Below are positions 26,088 through 34,778 of a DNA stretch of 64,000 bases, in pieces. The first letter of the stretch is position 1. The number at the start of each line of letters is the position of its first letter. The stretch is taken from positions 1 through 64,000 of the forward strand of contig CALVAC010000017.1 in NCBI GenBank assembly GCA_944325435.1, given 5' to 3'. Source of the DNA: an uncultured Bacteroidales bacterium. Lineage in GTDB: Bacteria; Bacteroidota; Bacteroidia; Bacteroidales; UBA932. The translations under genes were made by a program, and so were the position numbers. The notes beneath the pieces were generated by a model, which was not told the origin of the DNA, ran no database searches, and saw only the letters and a program-made list of their open reading frames with translations.

Positions 26088-27008
26088 ATGAAAATTCTTG
26101 TTGCGACAGAGAAGCCGTTTGCTGCGGTGGCGGTAAACGGGATAAAGGAGATAGCGAAGGAAGCGGGACATGATGTCGTCCTGCTTGAAAAATATTCTGA
26201 CAAGGCCCGGCTTGTTGCGGCCGTGGCGGATGCCGATGCTCTGATAGTCCGTTCGGACAAGGTGACGGCAGAGGTCATAGAGGCGGCAGAGAAACTCAAG
26301 ATTGTCGTGCGTGCAGGTGCGGGATATGACAATATTGACCTGCAGTCCTGTACGCAGCGCGGCATCGTTGCAATGAATACCCCAGGCCAGAATTCCAATG
26401 CCGTGGCGGAACTTGCAATAGCTATGATGATCTTCATGTCCCGTAACCAGTTCACTCCAGGGACAGGCAGTGAACTGAGCGGCAAGAAGATAGGCATCCA
26501 GGCGTACGGGAATGTCGGGAAACTCGTGGCCCGCAAGGCGGCGGCTCTCGGGATGCAGGTGATGGCATACGACCCGTTCGTGGACAGTTCTGTGATGACA
26601 GACGATGGTGTGACGCCGGCGGCGACACTGGAGGAAATGTATTCGGAATGCAATTTCATATCTCTGCATATCCCTGCTACACCGGAGACCGTCGGCTCGA
26701 TAGGGTATGACCTTATCTCGAAAATGCCGTCCGGAGGATGCCTGCTCAACACTGCCCGCAAGGAGATAATAAACGAGGCGGAGCTGGTCAAGGTCCTCAC
26801 GGACAGGCCGGACCTGAAATACATAACGGATATTGCCGCTGTGTGCCAGTCTGAACTTAATGAGAAATTCGGCAAGAGGGTCTTCGCGACTCCAAAGAAG
26901 ATGGGTGCGGAGACAATGGAGGCCAATGTCAACGCAGGCCTTGCCGCTGCCCGTCAGATATGCAGATTCTTTGCGACAGGCTGCCGGGATTTCCAGGTGA
27001 ACAAGTGA
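26088..27008 (+). CDS. serA: 3-phosphoglycerate dehydrogenase (short, divergent SerA)
   Basis: Short D-2-hydroxyacid dehydrogenase (306 residues, no ACT or ASB domain) expected to oxidise 3-phosphoglycerate to 3-phosphohydroxypyruvate. It has RAGAGYDNIDLQSC, a Rossmann loop reading G-I-Q-A-Y-G-N-V-G instead of G-x-G-x-x-G, and the catalytic Arg region LLNTARKEIIN. The usual catalytic His segment (H-x-G-x-x-T) reads K-M-G-A-E-T, so the His is missing; from memory this form recurs in Bacteroidales SerA. It lies 82 bp after serC and 49 bp before the DUF1015 gene. Confidence 0.88.
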   Translation: MKILVATEKPFAAVAVNGIKEIAKEAGHDVVLLEKYSDKARLVAAVADADALIVRSDKVTAEVIEAAEKLKIVVRAGAGYDNIDLQSCTQRGIVAMNTPGQNSNAVAELAIAMMIFMSRNQFTPGTGSELSGKKIGIQAYGNVGKLVARKAAALGMQVMAYDPFVDSSVMTDDGVTPAATLEEMYSECNFISLHIPATPETVGSIGYDLISKMPSGGCLLNTARKEIINEAELVKVLTDRPDLKYITDIAAVCQSELNEKFGKRVFATPKKMGAETMEANVNAGLAAARQICRFFATGCRDFQVNK

Positions 27009-27013
27009 TCGGT

Positions 27014-27038
27014 TGTCATTCCGAGCGAAGCGAAGAAT
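27014..27038 (+). repeat. Short interspersed repeat, copy 2
   Basis: 25 bp TGTCATTCCGAGCGAAGCGA + AGAAT, one mismatch to the copy at 24764-24788. It fills the gap between serA and the DUF1015 gene; read from the TTG just before it, it would add 15 residues, but the ATG at 27058 is the better start. Confidence 0.7.
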
Positions 27039-27057
27039 ATGCAAAAGAATTAATGTT

Positions 27058-28296
27058 ATGGTAAGAATCAAGCCATTTGCAGCCATCAGACCCCCGAAAG
27101 AACTCGTGGAGGAAGTGGCTGCCCGTCCTTACGATGTGCTCAATTCTGCTGAAGCCAAGGCGGAAGCAGGCGAGAAGTCTCTCCTGCACATCACGAAGCC
27201 GGAGATAGATTTCGACCCGATCATTGACGAGCATAGCAGCCAGGCATACGACAAGGCGGTGGAGAATTTCAAGGAATGGCAGAAGAGAGGCTGGTTGCGT
27301 CAGGATGCCGAACCTTGCTATTATGTCTATGCTCAGACAATGGACGGCAGGACACAGTACGGTCTCGTGGTCTGCGCCCATACGGATGACTATGCCGAGG
27401 GGAAGATAAAGAAGCATGAACTGACCCGCAAGGAGAAGGAGGATGACAGGATGGTCCATGTGATGATACAGAGGGCCAATATTGAGCCTGTCTTCTTCTC
27501 ATATCCTGACAATGACGAGGTCAATGCGATTGTCGCACGGTACACGGCCAGGGAGCCTGAATACGACTTTGTCGCGGAAGATGGCTTCGGGCATCATTTC
27601 TGGGTCATAGATGACAGGAAGGACATAGACCGGATTACCGAACTTTTCAAGGATATCCCTGCATTCTATGTCGCTGATGGTCATCACCGTACTGCGGCTG
27701 CGGCCAGGGTCGGAGCGGAGCTGAAAGGAAAGAACCCGTCACATACGGGAGAAGAGGAGTACAATTATTTCATGGCAGTGGCCTTCCCGGAAAGCCAGTT
27801 GAAAATCATCGATTACAACCGTGTTGTGAAAGACCTCAACGGCCTGTCTGAAGAGGAGTTCCTGAAGGCTCTGGAAGAGGATTTCTCAGTCAGGGAAGCC
27901 GGTGTCGAGCCGTACAGGCCTGACCATCTCCACAATTTTTCCATGTATCTCGGAGGGAAATGGTATTCTCTTGAGGCCAAGGACGGCAGATATGACGATT
28001 CTGACCCGATAGGGGTGCTGGATGTCACCTTGCTCTCAAGCCTTGTGCTTGACAGGATACTCGGGATCAAGGATCTGCGGACTGACAGGAGGATAGATTT
28101 CGTCGGCGGTATACGGGGGCTTGAAGAACTGAGCCGCCGGGTCGATTCCGGGGAGATGGCTGTGGCATTTGCCCTTTATCCTGTCTCGATGAAGCAGCTT
28201 GTCGACATCGCCGATTCAGGAAAGATTATGCCGCCCAAGACCACGTGGTTCGAACCTAAGCTCCGGAGTGGCCTGACCATACATCTTCTCGATTGA
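27058..28296 (+). CDS. DUF1015 family protein in the serine operon
   Basis: 412 residues of DUF1015, a family without proven function that recurs beside serC and serA. It begins MVRIKPFAAIRPPKELVEEVAARPYDV (first 20 residues include the PFAAIRP start usual in the family). A D-G-H-H-R motif is at 207-211 (context VADGHHRTAAAAR). The same motif occurs in ParB/sulfiredoxin-fold serine kinases (SerK, SbnI), which suggests a role in phosphoserine metabolism; this is inference. No serB phosphatase is seen in the window. Start ATG 27058 is chosen over an upstream TTG next to the repeat. Confidence 0.85.
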   Translation: MVRIKPFAAIRPPKELVEEVAARPYDVLNSAEAKAEAGEKSLLHITKPEIDFDPIIDEHSSQAYDKAVENFKEWQKRGWLRQDAEPCYYVYAQTMDGRTQYGLVVCAHTDDYAEGKIKKHELTRKEKEDDRMVHVMIQRANIEPVFFSYPDNDEVNAIVARYTAREPEYDFVAEDGFGHHFWVIDDRKDIDRITELFKDIPAFYVADGHHRTAAAARVGAELKGKNPSHTGEEEYNYFMAVAFPESQLKIIDYNRVVKDLNGLSEEEFLKALEEDFSVREAGVEPYRPDHLHNFSMYLGGKWYSLEAKDGRYDDSDPIGVLDVTLLSSLVLDRILGIKDLRTDRRIDFVGGIRGLEELSRRVDSGEMAVAFALYPVSMKQLVDIADSGKIMPPKTTWFEPKLRSGLTIHLLD

Positions 28297-28301
28297 CAGG
28301 G

Positions 28302-29564
28302 TTACAGCCCGAGTTCTACCTGAAACCGGACGCTCCATCTGTCGGACGGGGCGACCGGTGCATTTTTCATATGGTTGTAGGATACATCCAGCTGCACTTT
28401 CAGACTGTGCCCGATGATGTACCGGGTCAGTCCGATTGTGCTCTGGTTCCACAGGCTGTAGCCGACAAAAGGCTGTATCTCTCCGTCCGGAAACATCGTC
28501 GAGTTTCTGGCTGCAAGTTCCCATTTGCCGTCAAAAAGATAGCTGCCCTGCACATTCAGTCCTGAACCTGTATAGATGTACTGTCCGCCGGAGATGACCG
28601 CGCTCTGACCGAACAGATGCCTTCCGAGGTAGTCGGCCGCCAGGGCGAAACCTCTGTATTTGAATACGAGATCGGCGTAGTAGGACCCGATATCCCTTGC
28701 CTGGTCACCATCGAGGATGGCACCTTTCCAGCCCTGTATCCTCTGCGCCCTGTTGTTGAATGTGTACCCGAGTCCCGCCATTAGTTTCGGTGTTTCCTCG
28801 AACTCCACATCTCCTTCTATATATTCCCCTTTTCCGTGCATCCTGCCCATAGGATAAAGCTCCAGCCTTCCGGTATAGGCAAAACCTCCTGCGGCAAGAC
28901 CGGTTGTATTCCAGTTCCTGCCTTCACCGAGGGTGACCGATGCCTTGGCTGCCAGGGCGAATGAATCATGGTCTCCATAGTAGTATTCACCGAAGAACCC
29001 GACATCCCTGTCCCCGCCGAATTCGCTGTTGACAATGCTCCTGTCCACGAACTGCAGTGCGCTGGATGAATTCACCCTCGCCCTGTTGGCCTTGACCTTG
29101 GTCTGCCCGAATCCTATGTTCCAGGATGAGTTCGGTACGAAATAGACTATCGCATCCCTGATGAGGTTCATGTTCCCGTTCGGGATAGGCTCTGTGTCAT
29201 AGCTTGAGAACCCGAGCTGTATCGAATATACGAATTTAGGGGAGAAGATGTATCCGTCGAATCTCAGCCTGAGGCGTTTGATCTGTGCCTCCGCCTCGGT
29301 CAGGCTGAACCTGTCATTGAAATGCAGACCGAGCATGTTCTGCATCCTGAAGCGGATAGTCATCTCGTAGGAATCGTTCTTGGGACGGAATGTTATGCCT
29401 TTACCTACCTCGATATTGGGCATATTGGCAAGCTGTTCCAGAATTTCCTGTCTCCCGTTGTCTATGGAGTCTGTAATAAAAGCCTCGATCTCCCTGGCCG
29501 TCTGGGCAGATGCCGGAAGAATCGCAATGAAAGCGGTAACTAATGCGGTTGCCAGTCTTTTCAT
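28302..29564 (-). CDS. OprP-like outer-membrane porin
   Basis: 420-residue predicted outer-membrane beta barrel of the phosphate-selective porin O/P family. It has a signal peptide (MKRLATALVTAFIAILPASAQ, cleavage after A-S-A), then a short helical segment and alternating strands: TIRFRMQNMLG, KRLRLRFDGYIFSPKFVYSIQLGF, NIGFGQTKV, and a C-terminal strand ending VRFQVELGL with a terminal hydrophobic residue. ATG 29564 is chosen because it starts the signal peptide; 39 in-frame upstream codons overlap the -7 box TATCTTTG (29648-29655, minus). Substrate is unproven. It is convergent with DUF1015, 5 bp away. Confidence 0.87.
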   Translation of the reverse strand: MKRLATALVTAFIAILPASAQTAREIEAFITDSIDNGRQEILEQLANMPNIEVGKGITFRPKNDSYEMTIRFRMQNMLGLHFNDRFSLTEAEAQIKRLRLRFDGYIFSPKFVYSIQLGFSSYDTEPIPNGNMNLIRDAIVYFVPNSSWNIGFGQTKVKANRARVNSSSALQFVDRSIVNSEFGGDRDVGFFGEYYYGDHDSFALAAKASVTLGEGRNWNTTGLAAGGFAYTGRLELYPMGRMHGKGEYIEGDVEFEETPKLMAGLGYTFNNRAQRIQGWKGAILDGDQARDIGSYYADLVFKYRGFALAADYLGRHLFGQSAVISGGQYIYTGSGLNVQGSYLFDGKWELAARNSTMFPDGEIQPFVGYSLWNQSTIGLTRYIIGHSLKVQLDVSYNHMKNAPVAPSDRWSVRFQVELGL

Positions 29565-29826
29565 CTCGTATGTGTTTATGTTCCTTTTCAAAATCAGTCC
29601 GCACGGACCACTTGCCCGGCGGTCATACTCCATTTCTATGGACTGAGCAAAGATAATCCAATTTTCGGGCAGTGGGGACAAAAATACACGCAGATTCTGA
29701 AATGAAACCGAAATTCACGGGAAGATCGGGAATTTTTGCTATTTTTACGAAGCTATTTTGAAAATCAAAACAGTCTCTAAATTCTGGTTACACGGATGCT
29801 TTGACCTGTGGCCGATAATTTCTGTG

Positions 29827-29868
29827 GAATTGACAATTCCGGTCATTGATTCGAATGGCATTGACCGG
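29827..29868. promoter_or_regulatory. Cluster of nested inverted repeats upstream of the AlkD-like gene
   Basis: GAATTG-a-CAATTC (29827-29839) abuts CCGGTCA (29839-29845) ... TGACCGG (29862-29868), with ATTCGAAT at its centre. It lies 28 bp before the AlkD-like start in the 331-bp gap 29565-29895. The rest of that gap holds only the porin -7 box (29648-29655) and no gene. Operator or structured leader; function unknown. Confidence 0.4.
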
Positions 29869-29895
29869 CAATAGACTGACTGATTCGCTGGACTG

Positions 29896-30819
29896 ATGTT
29901 TATGATGGAAGAATTGCTGGAACCGCTTGTGTCTGAACGGTTCAGAAACGATGGACGATACAGGGCAGGACATATAGGGATAGTGAATGCGCTTCCGGGC
30001 CGCCGTATAATTGGCGTACACATCCCGGATATGGTATCCCTGTCGAAAAGTCTTGTCGGGAGGGATGATGCCCTTGAGATTATAGGACAGTTCGAGGCGG
30101 CAGCTGCCGAAGAGGCCGTAAGAGGCCGCCGTGACATCCTTTCACACGAGGAGATGATGGTCTGGGGCATGATGATAAATAACCTCGGACCCTCATGCCT
30201 TTCCGGGCAGGATGAGGACAGCCTTGCCGGAAAGGGGCAGCAGCTGCTGGGATTGAAGCTGGAGCTGCTGGACAGGTATGTCCCGTACATCGACAACTGG
30301 GCAGTGTGCGACCATGTGGCCGGGGCTGCGAAATGGTTCGGCCGGGCAGTGAAGCGGCCGTCGAGGTCATCGTCGTCTTCTGGGGCGGGTCCCGTTGCCG
30401 GAAAAGAGGAAGACCGGCGTGAGAGGCAGTGGAAGTTTCTCTGCGGGTATTTCGCTTCTGACCGGGAGTTCGAGGTACGTTTCGCGACAGTCATGGCGAT
30501 GAGCCATTTTCTTGACGGGAGGTATCTGCCGCGCATCTTCTTCCAGTTCGACAGCCTGGATTTCGGCAGAATCCGTTCGGAATACATTTCTCCGGCACAG
30601 GCAAAATCGGATGGGTGTGAGGATAGGGCGGTCGCACCTGGTGAACCGCCGTATTATGTCAGGATGGGTGTGGCATGGTGTCTCGCCACGGCTCTGGCGA
30701 AGTTCCCTGACGAGACCCGCGCCTATATGAGGCATTCCCGCCTGCCGGAAAATGTGGTCCGTCTCTATGTGCGCAAGGCCCGCGAATCTTTCCGTACACG
30801 CACGGTCTCTCCTTTTTGA
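29896..30819 (+). CDS. DNA alkylation repair protein (AlkD-like)
   Basis: 307 residues resembling the HEAT-repeat DNA glycosylases of the AlkC/AlkD type, which remove alkylated bases. Family features: GVHIPDMVSLSKSL, SHEEMMVWGMMI, the YVPYIDNWAVCDHV motif (family form I-x-N-W-x-x-x-D), VRFATVMAMSHFL and YYVRMGVAWCLATAL. A Ser/Gly/Pro-rich insert (RPSRSSSSSGAGP, about 155-170) is unusual and probably a flexible loop. ATG 29905 is an alternative start. It stands alone behind an inverted-repeat cluster. Confidence 0.8.
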   Translation: MFMMEELLEPLVSERFRNDGRYRAGHIGIVNALPGRRIIGVHIPDMVSLSKSLVGRDDALEIIGQFEAAAAEEAVRGRRDILSHEEMMVWGMMINNLGPSCLSGQDEDSLAGKGQQLLGLKLELLDRYVPYIDNWAVCDHVAGAAKWFGRAVKRPSRSSSSSGAGPVAGKEEDRRERQWKFLCGYFASDREFEVRFATVMAMSHFLDGRYLPRIFFQFDSLDFGRIRSEYISPAQAKSDGCEDRAVAPGEPPYYVRMGVAWCLATALAKFPDETRAYMRHSRLPENVVRLYVRKARESFRTRTVSPF

Positions 30820-30965
30820 CACCTCGCTGCAACATTTCCCGCCTCCGGACAGTCTAACATGCGAACTGACCCGGAGGCTGTCTCCGTATAAGGTTATGCG
30901 AGATTCGTAGCAGTTGCATGGGCGGTTCAAAGTATATTGAAGTCAAACATTAATTTTATTGGATT

Positions 30966-31475
30966 ATGGTAATGCAGTCTACAATTTACGCATTGACGGA
31001 TTTCTTGCTTCCTGTTTTCATCTGCTGCGTCCTTCCGGTATGCATAGTGCTGATAGTCTTTGTATACAGGAACAAGGCCCTGACGAAGAAGACGGACATT
31101 TTGAAACTTGCCATTGAAAAAGGGGCGCATGTGGATCCCGGAAGCCTGATGGAAGCGTTGGCAGCTACGGGACACAGGCGTAAAAGTGTCAGACTGCAGC
31201 TTCTGAACCGTCTGACTGCAGGTTGCGTCCTGTTTATGGTCGGTGTAATTGCCATAATATCCGTATTGTGTATCCCGGCCGAGGATATTATTCCGGTGGC
31301 AAAAGCGTTTTTCGTCTCGATTGCCTCTGTTATCTGTGCTATTGGGGTCGGGTTCCTTGTCTCGTTCTTCATCGGTAAAAAAATGTTGAAAAAGGATGTG
31401 GAAATCGAAGAAATGAGTCTGAAATATCCGGATGTCGATGGTCCTGCCCCGGGGACAGGCATGGAAGAGGAATGA
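30966..31475 (+). CDS. DUF6249-type membrane protein
   Basis: 169-residue membrane protein of unknown function. It has an N-terminal helix (LLPVFICCVLPVCIVLIVFV), a cytoplasmic segment (LAIEKGAHVDPGSLMEAL), two further helices (CVLFMVGVIAIISVLCI and FVSIASVICAIGVGFLVSFF), and a charged tail. The arrangement matches small proteins found next to ECF sigma genes in Bacteroidota (DUF6249), and the sigma gene follows 48 bp downstream. A role in the sigma switch is possible but unproven. Confidence 0.65.
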   Translation: MVMQSTIYALTDFLLPVFICCVLPVCIVLIVFVYRNKALTKKTDILKLAIEKGAHVDPGSLMEALAATGHRRKSVRLQLLNRLTAGCVLFMVGVIAIISVLCIPAEDIIPVAKAFFVSIASVICAIGVGFLVSFFIGKKMLKKDVEIEEMSLKYPDVDGPAPGTGMEEE

Positions 31476-31523
31476 CTGTGCCGTTATAGGTAGGATATGG
31501 CAGTCAGTTGAGGACGCGGAACG

Positions 31524-32063
31524 ATGACAAGGGAACAGTTCATAGGACTTGTAGAGGAGGAGCAGGGACCGTTGCGACGGTTCCTGTGCGTCCTGTGCGG
31601 AGGAGACAGTTCCCGTGCGGATGACCTTGCTCAGGAGGCTCTGCTGAAGGCATATCTTTCGTTTGAAAGATTCGAGGGCAGGGCGAGGTTCTCGACATGG
31701 CTTTTCCGTATTGCATACAATTGCTTCTATGACTGGAAGAAGACCGTGACCCGCAGTGATGCTTCTCTTCCGGAAGATGGGGCAGGGAGCCGTTCCGGAC
31801 CGGATGAAGTGTCCGTGGTTGCCCCCGTGGCTGGCATCTGCTCGGATGAGGAGGCCGATGCCGGATTCAGACATCAGCAGCTGTATATGGCGATAGACAG
31901 GCTGCCGGTCAAGGAGAAGGCGGTGGTGCTGCTGTTCTATATGGAAGAGAAATCCATAAAGGAGATTGTGGACATAACAGGAATGACATCGGTGACAGTC
32001 CGTTCGCATCTTTTCCGTGCGAGGACTCACCTCAGGTCTTTCCTTCATAATATGGACAAATAA
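31524..32063 (+). CDS. ECF-type RNA polymerase sigma factor
   Basis: 179-residue sigma-70 family regulator. Region 2 has DDLAQEALLKAYLSFERFEGRARFSTWLFRIAYN, with the first half being the -10 recognition helix; region 4 has KAVVLLFYMEEKSIKEIV and GMTSVTVRSHLFRARTHLR. There is no region 1 or 3. It lies between the DUF6249 gene and a small two-helix membrane protein that may act as its anti-sigma. The signal and target promoters are unknown. Confidence 0.93.
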   Translation: MTREQFIGLVEEEQGPLRRFLCVLCGGDSSRADDLAQEALLKAYLSFERFEGRARFSTWLFRIAYNCFYDWKKTVTRSDASLPEDGAGSRSGPDEVSVVAPVAGICSDEEADAGFRHQQLYMAIDRLPVKEKAVVLLFYMEEKSIKEIVDITGMTSVTVRSHLFRARTHLRSFLHNMDK

Positions 32064-32073
32064 GAAAATAGAC

Positions 32074-32538
32074 ATGAAGCCAGACAGGGAAATAAAGAAT
32101 TTTTTCAGGGCGACTCGTCCTGAGGTGCCGGATGGCGAGGCGTTTATGGCGGAGTTTTCCCGCCAGTCCGCCCTTCTGCCGCAATCCGCTGCGTTTGACG
32201 GGAAAGAGGACCTTGACAAGTCAGATGCTATCCAGTATCTTGCGCATCTGTCAGTACGGCTGAAGAGGCATAACCTTTCTCTGGCAGTTGTTGTCATTTT
32301 AGCGGTTGTCGCTTTCAGCCTGTTGACGGCAGCGGCAGTCTTCAGTATTCCGGATCTTGATTTGCCGTCATTGCTGGCAGACAGCCGGTTGCACCTTGAT
32401 CCCGGAGTTCTCGGAAAGGTGGAAGCCATGTTGCCGGACTGGCGTCTCTGTCTTGTGTCCCTGCTCACTGTCGGAGTCCTGTGCGCGGTGATTCATCTCC
32501 TGAACGGGACAGTCACCGGCACTGGGAGCGATTTATAA
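32074..32538 (+). CDS. Small membrane protein, possible anti-sigma factor
   Basis: 154 residues, not recognised as a known family. A soluble N-terminal ~70 residues (FFRATRPEVPDGEAFMAEFSRQ) precedes two membrane helices (LAVVVILAVVAFSLLTAAAVF and LCLVSLLTVGVLCAVIHLL). It begins 10 bp after the ECF sigma gene. Position and topology fit a Bacteroidota anti-sigma-like partner, but no zinc HxxxCxxC motif is present. ATG 32074 is chosen because earlier in-frame codons lie in the sigma gene. Confidence 0.6.
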   Translation: MKPDREIKNFFRATRPEVPDGEAFMAEFSRQSALLPQSAAFDGKEDLDKSDAIQYLAHLSVRLKRHNLSLAVVVILAVVAFSLLTAAAVFSIPDLDLPSLLADSRLHLDPGVLGKVEAMLPDWRLCLVSLLTVGVLCAVIHLLNGTVTGTGSDL

Positions 32539-32623
32539 ATGATCATCCGAAAAAATACCCCTTATATAACCAAGCCGAAAAAGTTCGGTCCGGTAAATCC
32601 CTCCCACGCCTGCGGCGCCTTGC

Positions 32624-33436
32624 CTATTGGAGCATACGGGTTAGGGAGATGAAGTCCTCTACGCTGAGACGTTCCGGACGCAGGTCGAATACCGGGGCAG
32701 CAAGGAAAGATGCGGTCTGACCATCGCTCCAGCCTTCTCGGGAAGCCTTGGCGGATACAAGGGGGCGGAGAGAGTTGCGCATTGTCTTGCGCCTCTGGTT
32801 GAAAGCGGTCTTGACAACTGTCTTGAAAAGGCTTTCATCGCATCCGAGGTCTGTCCGGGAATTGCGCACAAGACGGATGACGGCGGACTTGACCTTGGGA
32901 GGAGGGTTGAATGCGCCTTCACCTACGGTAAAAAGATATTCAATGTCGTACCACGCCTGCAGCAGGACTGACAGTATTCCGTATGTCTTGCTGCCAGGCT
33001 GTTCCGCAATCCTCTCTGCCACCTCTTTCTGTATCATGCACACAACCTGGGGTACGGAATCCTTGTGGTCCAGTATCTTGAAGAATATCTGGGAGGAGAT
33101 GTTGTACGGGAAGTTGCCGATGATGCAGAACTTGTCGTGGAAGAATGTCCCGAGGTTGATCCTGAGGAAATCTCCTTCGATGAGAGCCCCGTTCGTCTGG
33201 GGAAAATGTACAAGGAGATAGTCCACCGACTCCCTGTCGATTTCCACCATTTTGAGTCTGATGTCCTGCCTGTGCAGCAGGTATTGTGTCAGTACACCCA
33301 TTCCAGGCCCGATTTCCAGTACATCGGCCTGTGTGCCTGAAGCGACAGTCAGTGAATCTGCGATTCTCTGAGCAATCTGCAGGTCTGTCAGAAAATGCTG
33401 ACCAAGAGATTTCTTTGCCCGGACTTCCATTGCCAT
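32624..33436 (-). CDS. rsmA: 16S rRNA (adenine1518-N6/adenine1519-N6)-dimethyltransferase
   Basis: Methylates the two adenines of the helix-45 loop late in 30S assembly. The KKSLGQHFLTD start motif, SAM loop LEIGPGMGVLTQYLL, NFPYN catalytic motif (N-x-P-Y) in IGNFPYNISSQIFFKI and the C-terminal NQRRKTMRNSL segment are all present. It has about 270 residues. In-frame ATGs at 33469, 33436 and 33430 are possible; homologues favour the two later ones. It is convergent with the sigma cluster. Confidence 0.95.
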   Translation of the reverse strand: MAMEVRAKKSLGQHFLTDLQIAQRIADSLTVASGTQADVLEIGPGMGVLTQYLLHRQDIRLKMVEIDRESVDYLLVHFPQTNGALIEGDFLRINLGTFFHDKFCIIGNFPYNISSQIFFKILDHKDSVPQVVCMIQKEVAERIAEQPGSKTYGILSVLLQAWYDIEYLFTVGEGAFNPPPKVKSAVIRLVRNSRTDLGCDESLFKTVVKTAFNQRRKTMRNSLRPLVSAKASREGWSDGQTASFLAAPVFDLRPERLSVEDFISLTRMLQ

Positions 33437-33502
33437 ATTCTTTTCGGTAATGTGGCTGTCAGTATGCATTGAGCCGGTGACAGCGGTTGCAAAAATAACG
33501 AT

Positions 33503-34558
33503 TCATACGAAAATCCGGGTATGTTCCGGAATGTTTTCGGGAAGTTCGAATGATATTTCGCACAGTCCCGTGACTTTACCGTCTTCTTTCCATACGCTCT
33601 GGTATATGAGCTTGCGTGTTTCGCCTTGCCGGATTGTATAGATGTTCTGTCCTCCTGTTTCAAGCAGACGGCGGATAATCTCTTTCGACCGTTCGCTGTG
33701 GCAATCCATAAGATTTTTCCCGATGAGATTGCCGTACCGGCTATGGTTTTCACGCGATTTTGCGTTCATATAGAGGATCACGCCTTCTGCATCGCAGACT
33801 GTTATTGCGCAGCCCGTCACTTCAGCCCAGGAAGGAACCTGCTGCCGTACGGCGTTTATCCTGCTGCGGATTCTGCTCCACCCCGCGGTCCCGCCCAGAC
33901 AGCATTTGTCAATGGTGTCCGACATGTCAAGGAAACGGCATGCGGGTATTACAAAGCTGAGGTCATTTTCGTTGAACCATTGTCTGGCTGAAGGGTCTGT
34001 AAGTCCTATGAATGTCCGGAACCCGTTTATCCGGTTTTCCCTTGCCGCATTGGCCACGACTGAAGAGCAGCCGGAACCGAAGACGAGAGATACTGTTTCG
34101 GGATCATTCCTGTCAAAGAATGCCCACGCGCAAAGTCCTGATATCACATCCGGAGATGCGATGAAAAGGAGTCCCTCCATTCCATCGAAACTTTTTGCCT
34201 TGTCTACTCTGATGAAGTTCAGGAACCGTTTGTGCGCAGTGACAGGGCCGCGGGTTTCCAGACAGTTCCTGACAAGTCCGGGTGTCGCCTTGTATTTTTC
34301 TTTTTCCGAGACGAATACCGGGACATGGTCCGGCATCGGGGTGAATCCGGCATAGAATTTACCGCCTCCGCAAGTGATGTTGTCTTCGCACAGGCTCACC
34401 GGACTGCCTTCCATAGCCTTACGGACATATTTGAGGAAGCATCCCGGTATCCTGGCCGTGTCTGCAGCCGGCTCATCGCTGTAACCGAATATCAGAGGCA
34501 GAGGGGCAGCCTCTCCGAACGCCTTGCGGTATCTGTCTGTGAATGTCTGTGTGTCCAT
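33503..34558 (-). CDS. DUF169 domain fused to a PAS domain
   Basis: 351 residues. Residues 1-230 match the DUF169 pattern: PLPLIFGYSDEP, GCFLKYVRKAMEG with N-I-T-C-G-G-G-K (one Cys), and a repeated-fold second half (GLCAWAFF...LVFGSGCSSVVANAARE). From about 245 to the end lies a PAS fold: GCAITVCDAEGVILYMNAKSR, YGNLIGKNLMDCH, and VWKEDGKVTGLCEISFELP. The function is unknown; the PAS part suggests a sensed ligand or redox cofactor. ATG 34558 (MDTQTF) is used; the upstream extension overlaps likely leader. It stands alone, divergent from aroB. Confidence 0.68.
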   Translation of the reverse strand: MDTQTFTDRYRKAFGEAAPLPLIFGYSDEPAADTARIPGCFLKYVRKAMEGSPVSLCEDNITCGGGKFYAGFTPMPDHVPVFVSEKEKYKATPGLVRNCLETRGPVTAHKRFLNFIRVDKAKSFDGMEGLLFIASPDVISGLCAWAFFDRNDPETVSLVFGSGCSSVVANAARENRINGFRTFIGLTDPSARQWFNENDLSFVIPACRFLDMSDTIDKCCLGGTAGWSRIRSRINAVRQQVPSWAEVTGCAITVCDAEGVILYMNAKSRENHSRYGNLIGKNLMDCHSERSKEIIRRLLETGGQNIYTIRQGETRKLIYQSVWKEDGKVTGLCEISFELPENIPEHTRIFV

Positions 34559-34778
34559 GATGCGGATATGGATGATATTGTATCTGCAAATATACTGCAT
34601 CTCGGCGACTCAAGACATACAGGTGAAAAATTTCCGCTCGTGTTTTGCCTTGGAAATCCAGATATTGAACACGCAAGGCCCGCCAGTATGTGTCCCGTCG
34701 GATAAAGGCAGATGGCCTTTCATTTCCTGCGCTTTGTATTATTGCTTCTAATTTTATCCGTATGTAGACGAGTTTTCG

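Noticed and set aside
29745-30587. Minus-strand frame opposite the AlkD-like gene
   Set aside because: The plus-strand product shows family motifs; this one is Ser/Arg/Pro-rich shadow sequence.
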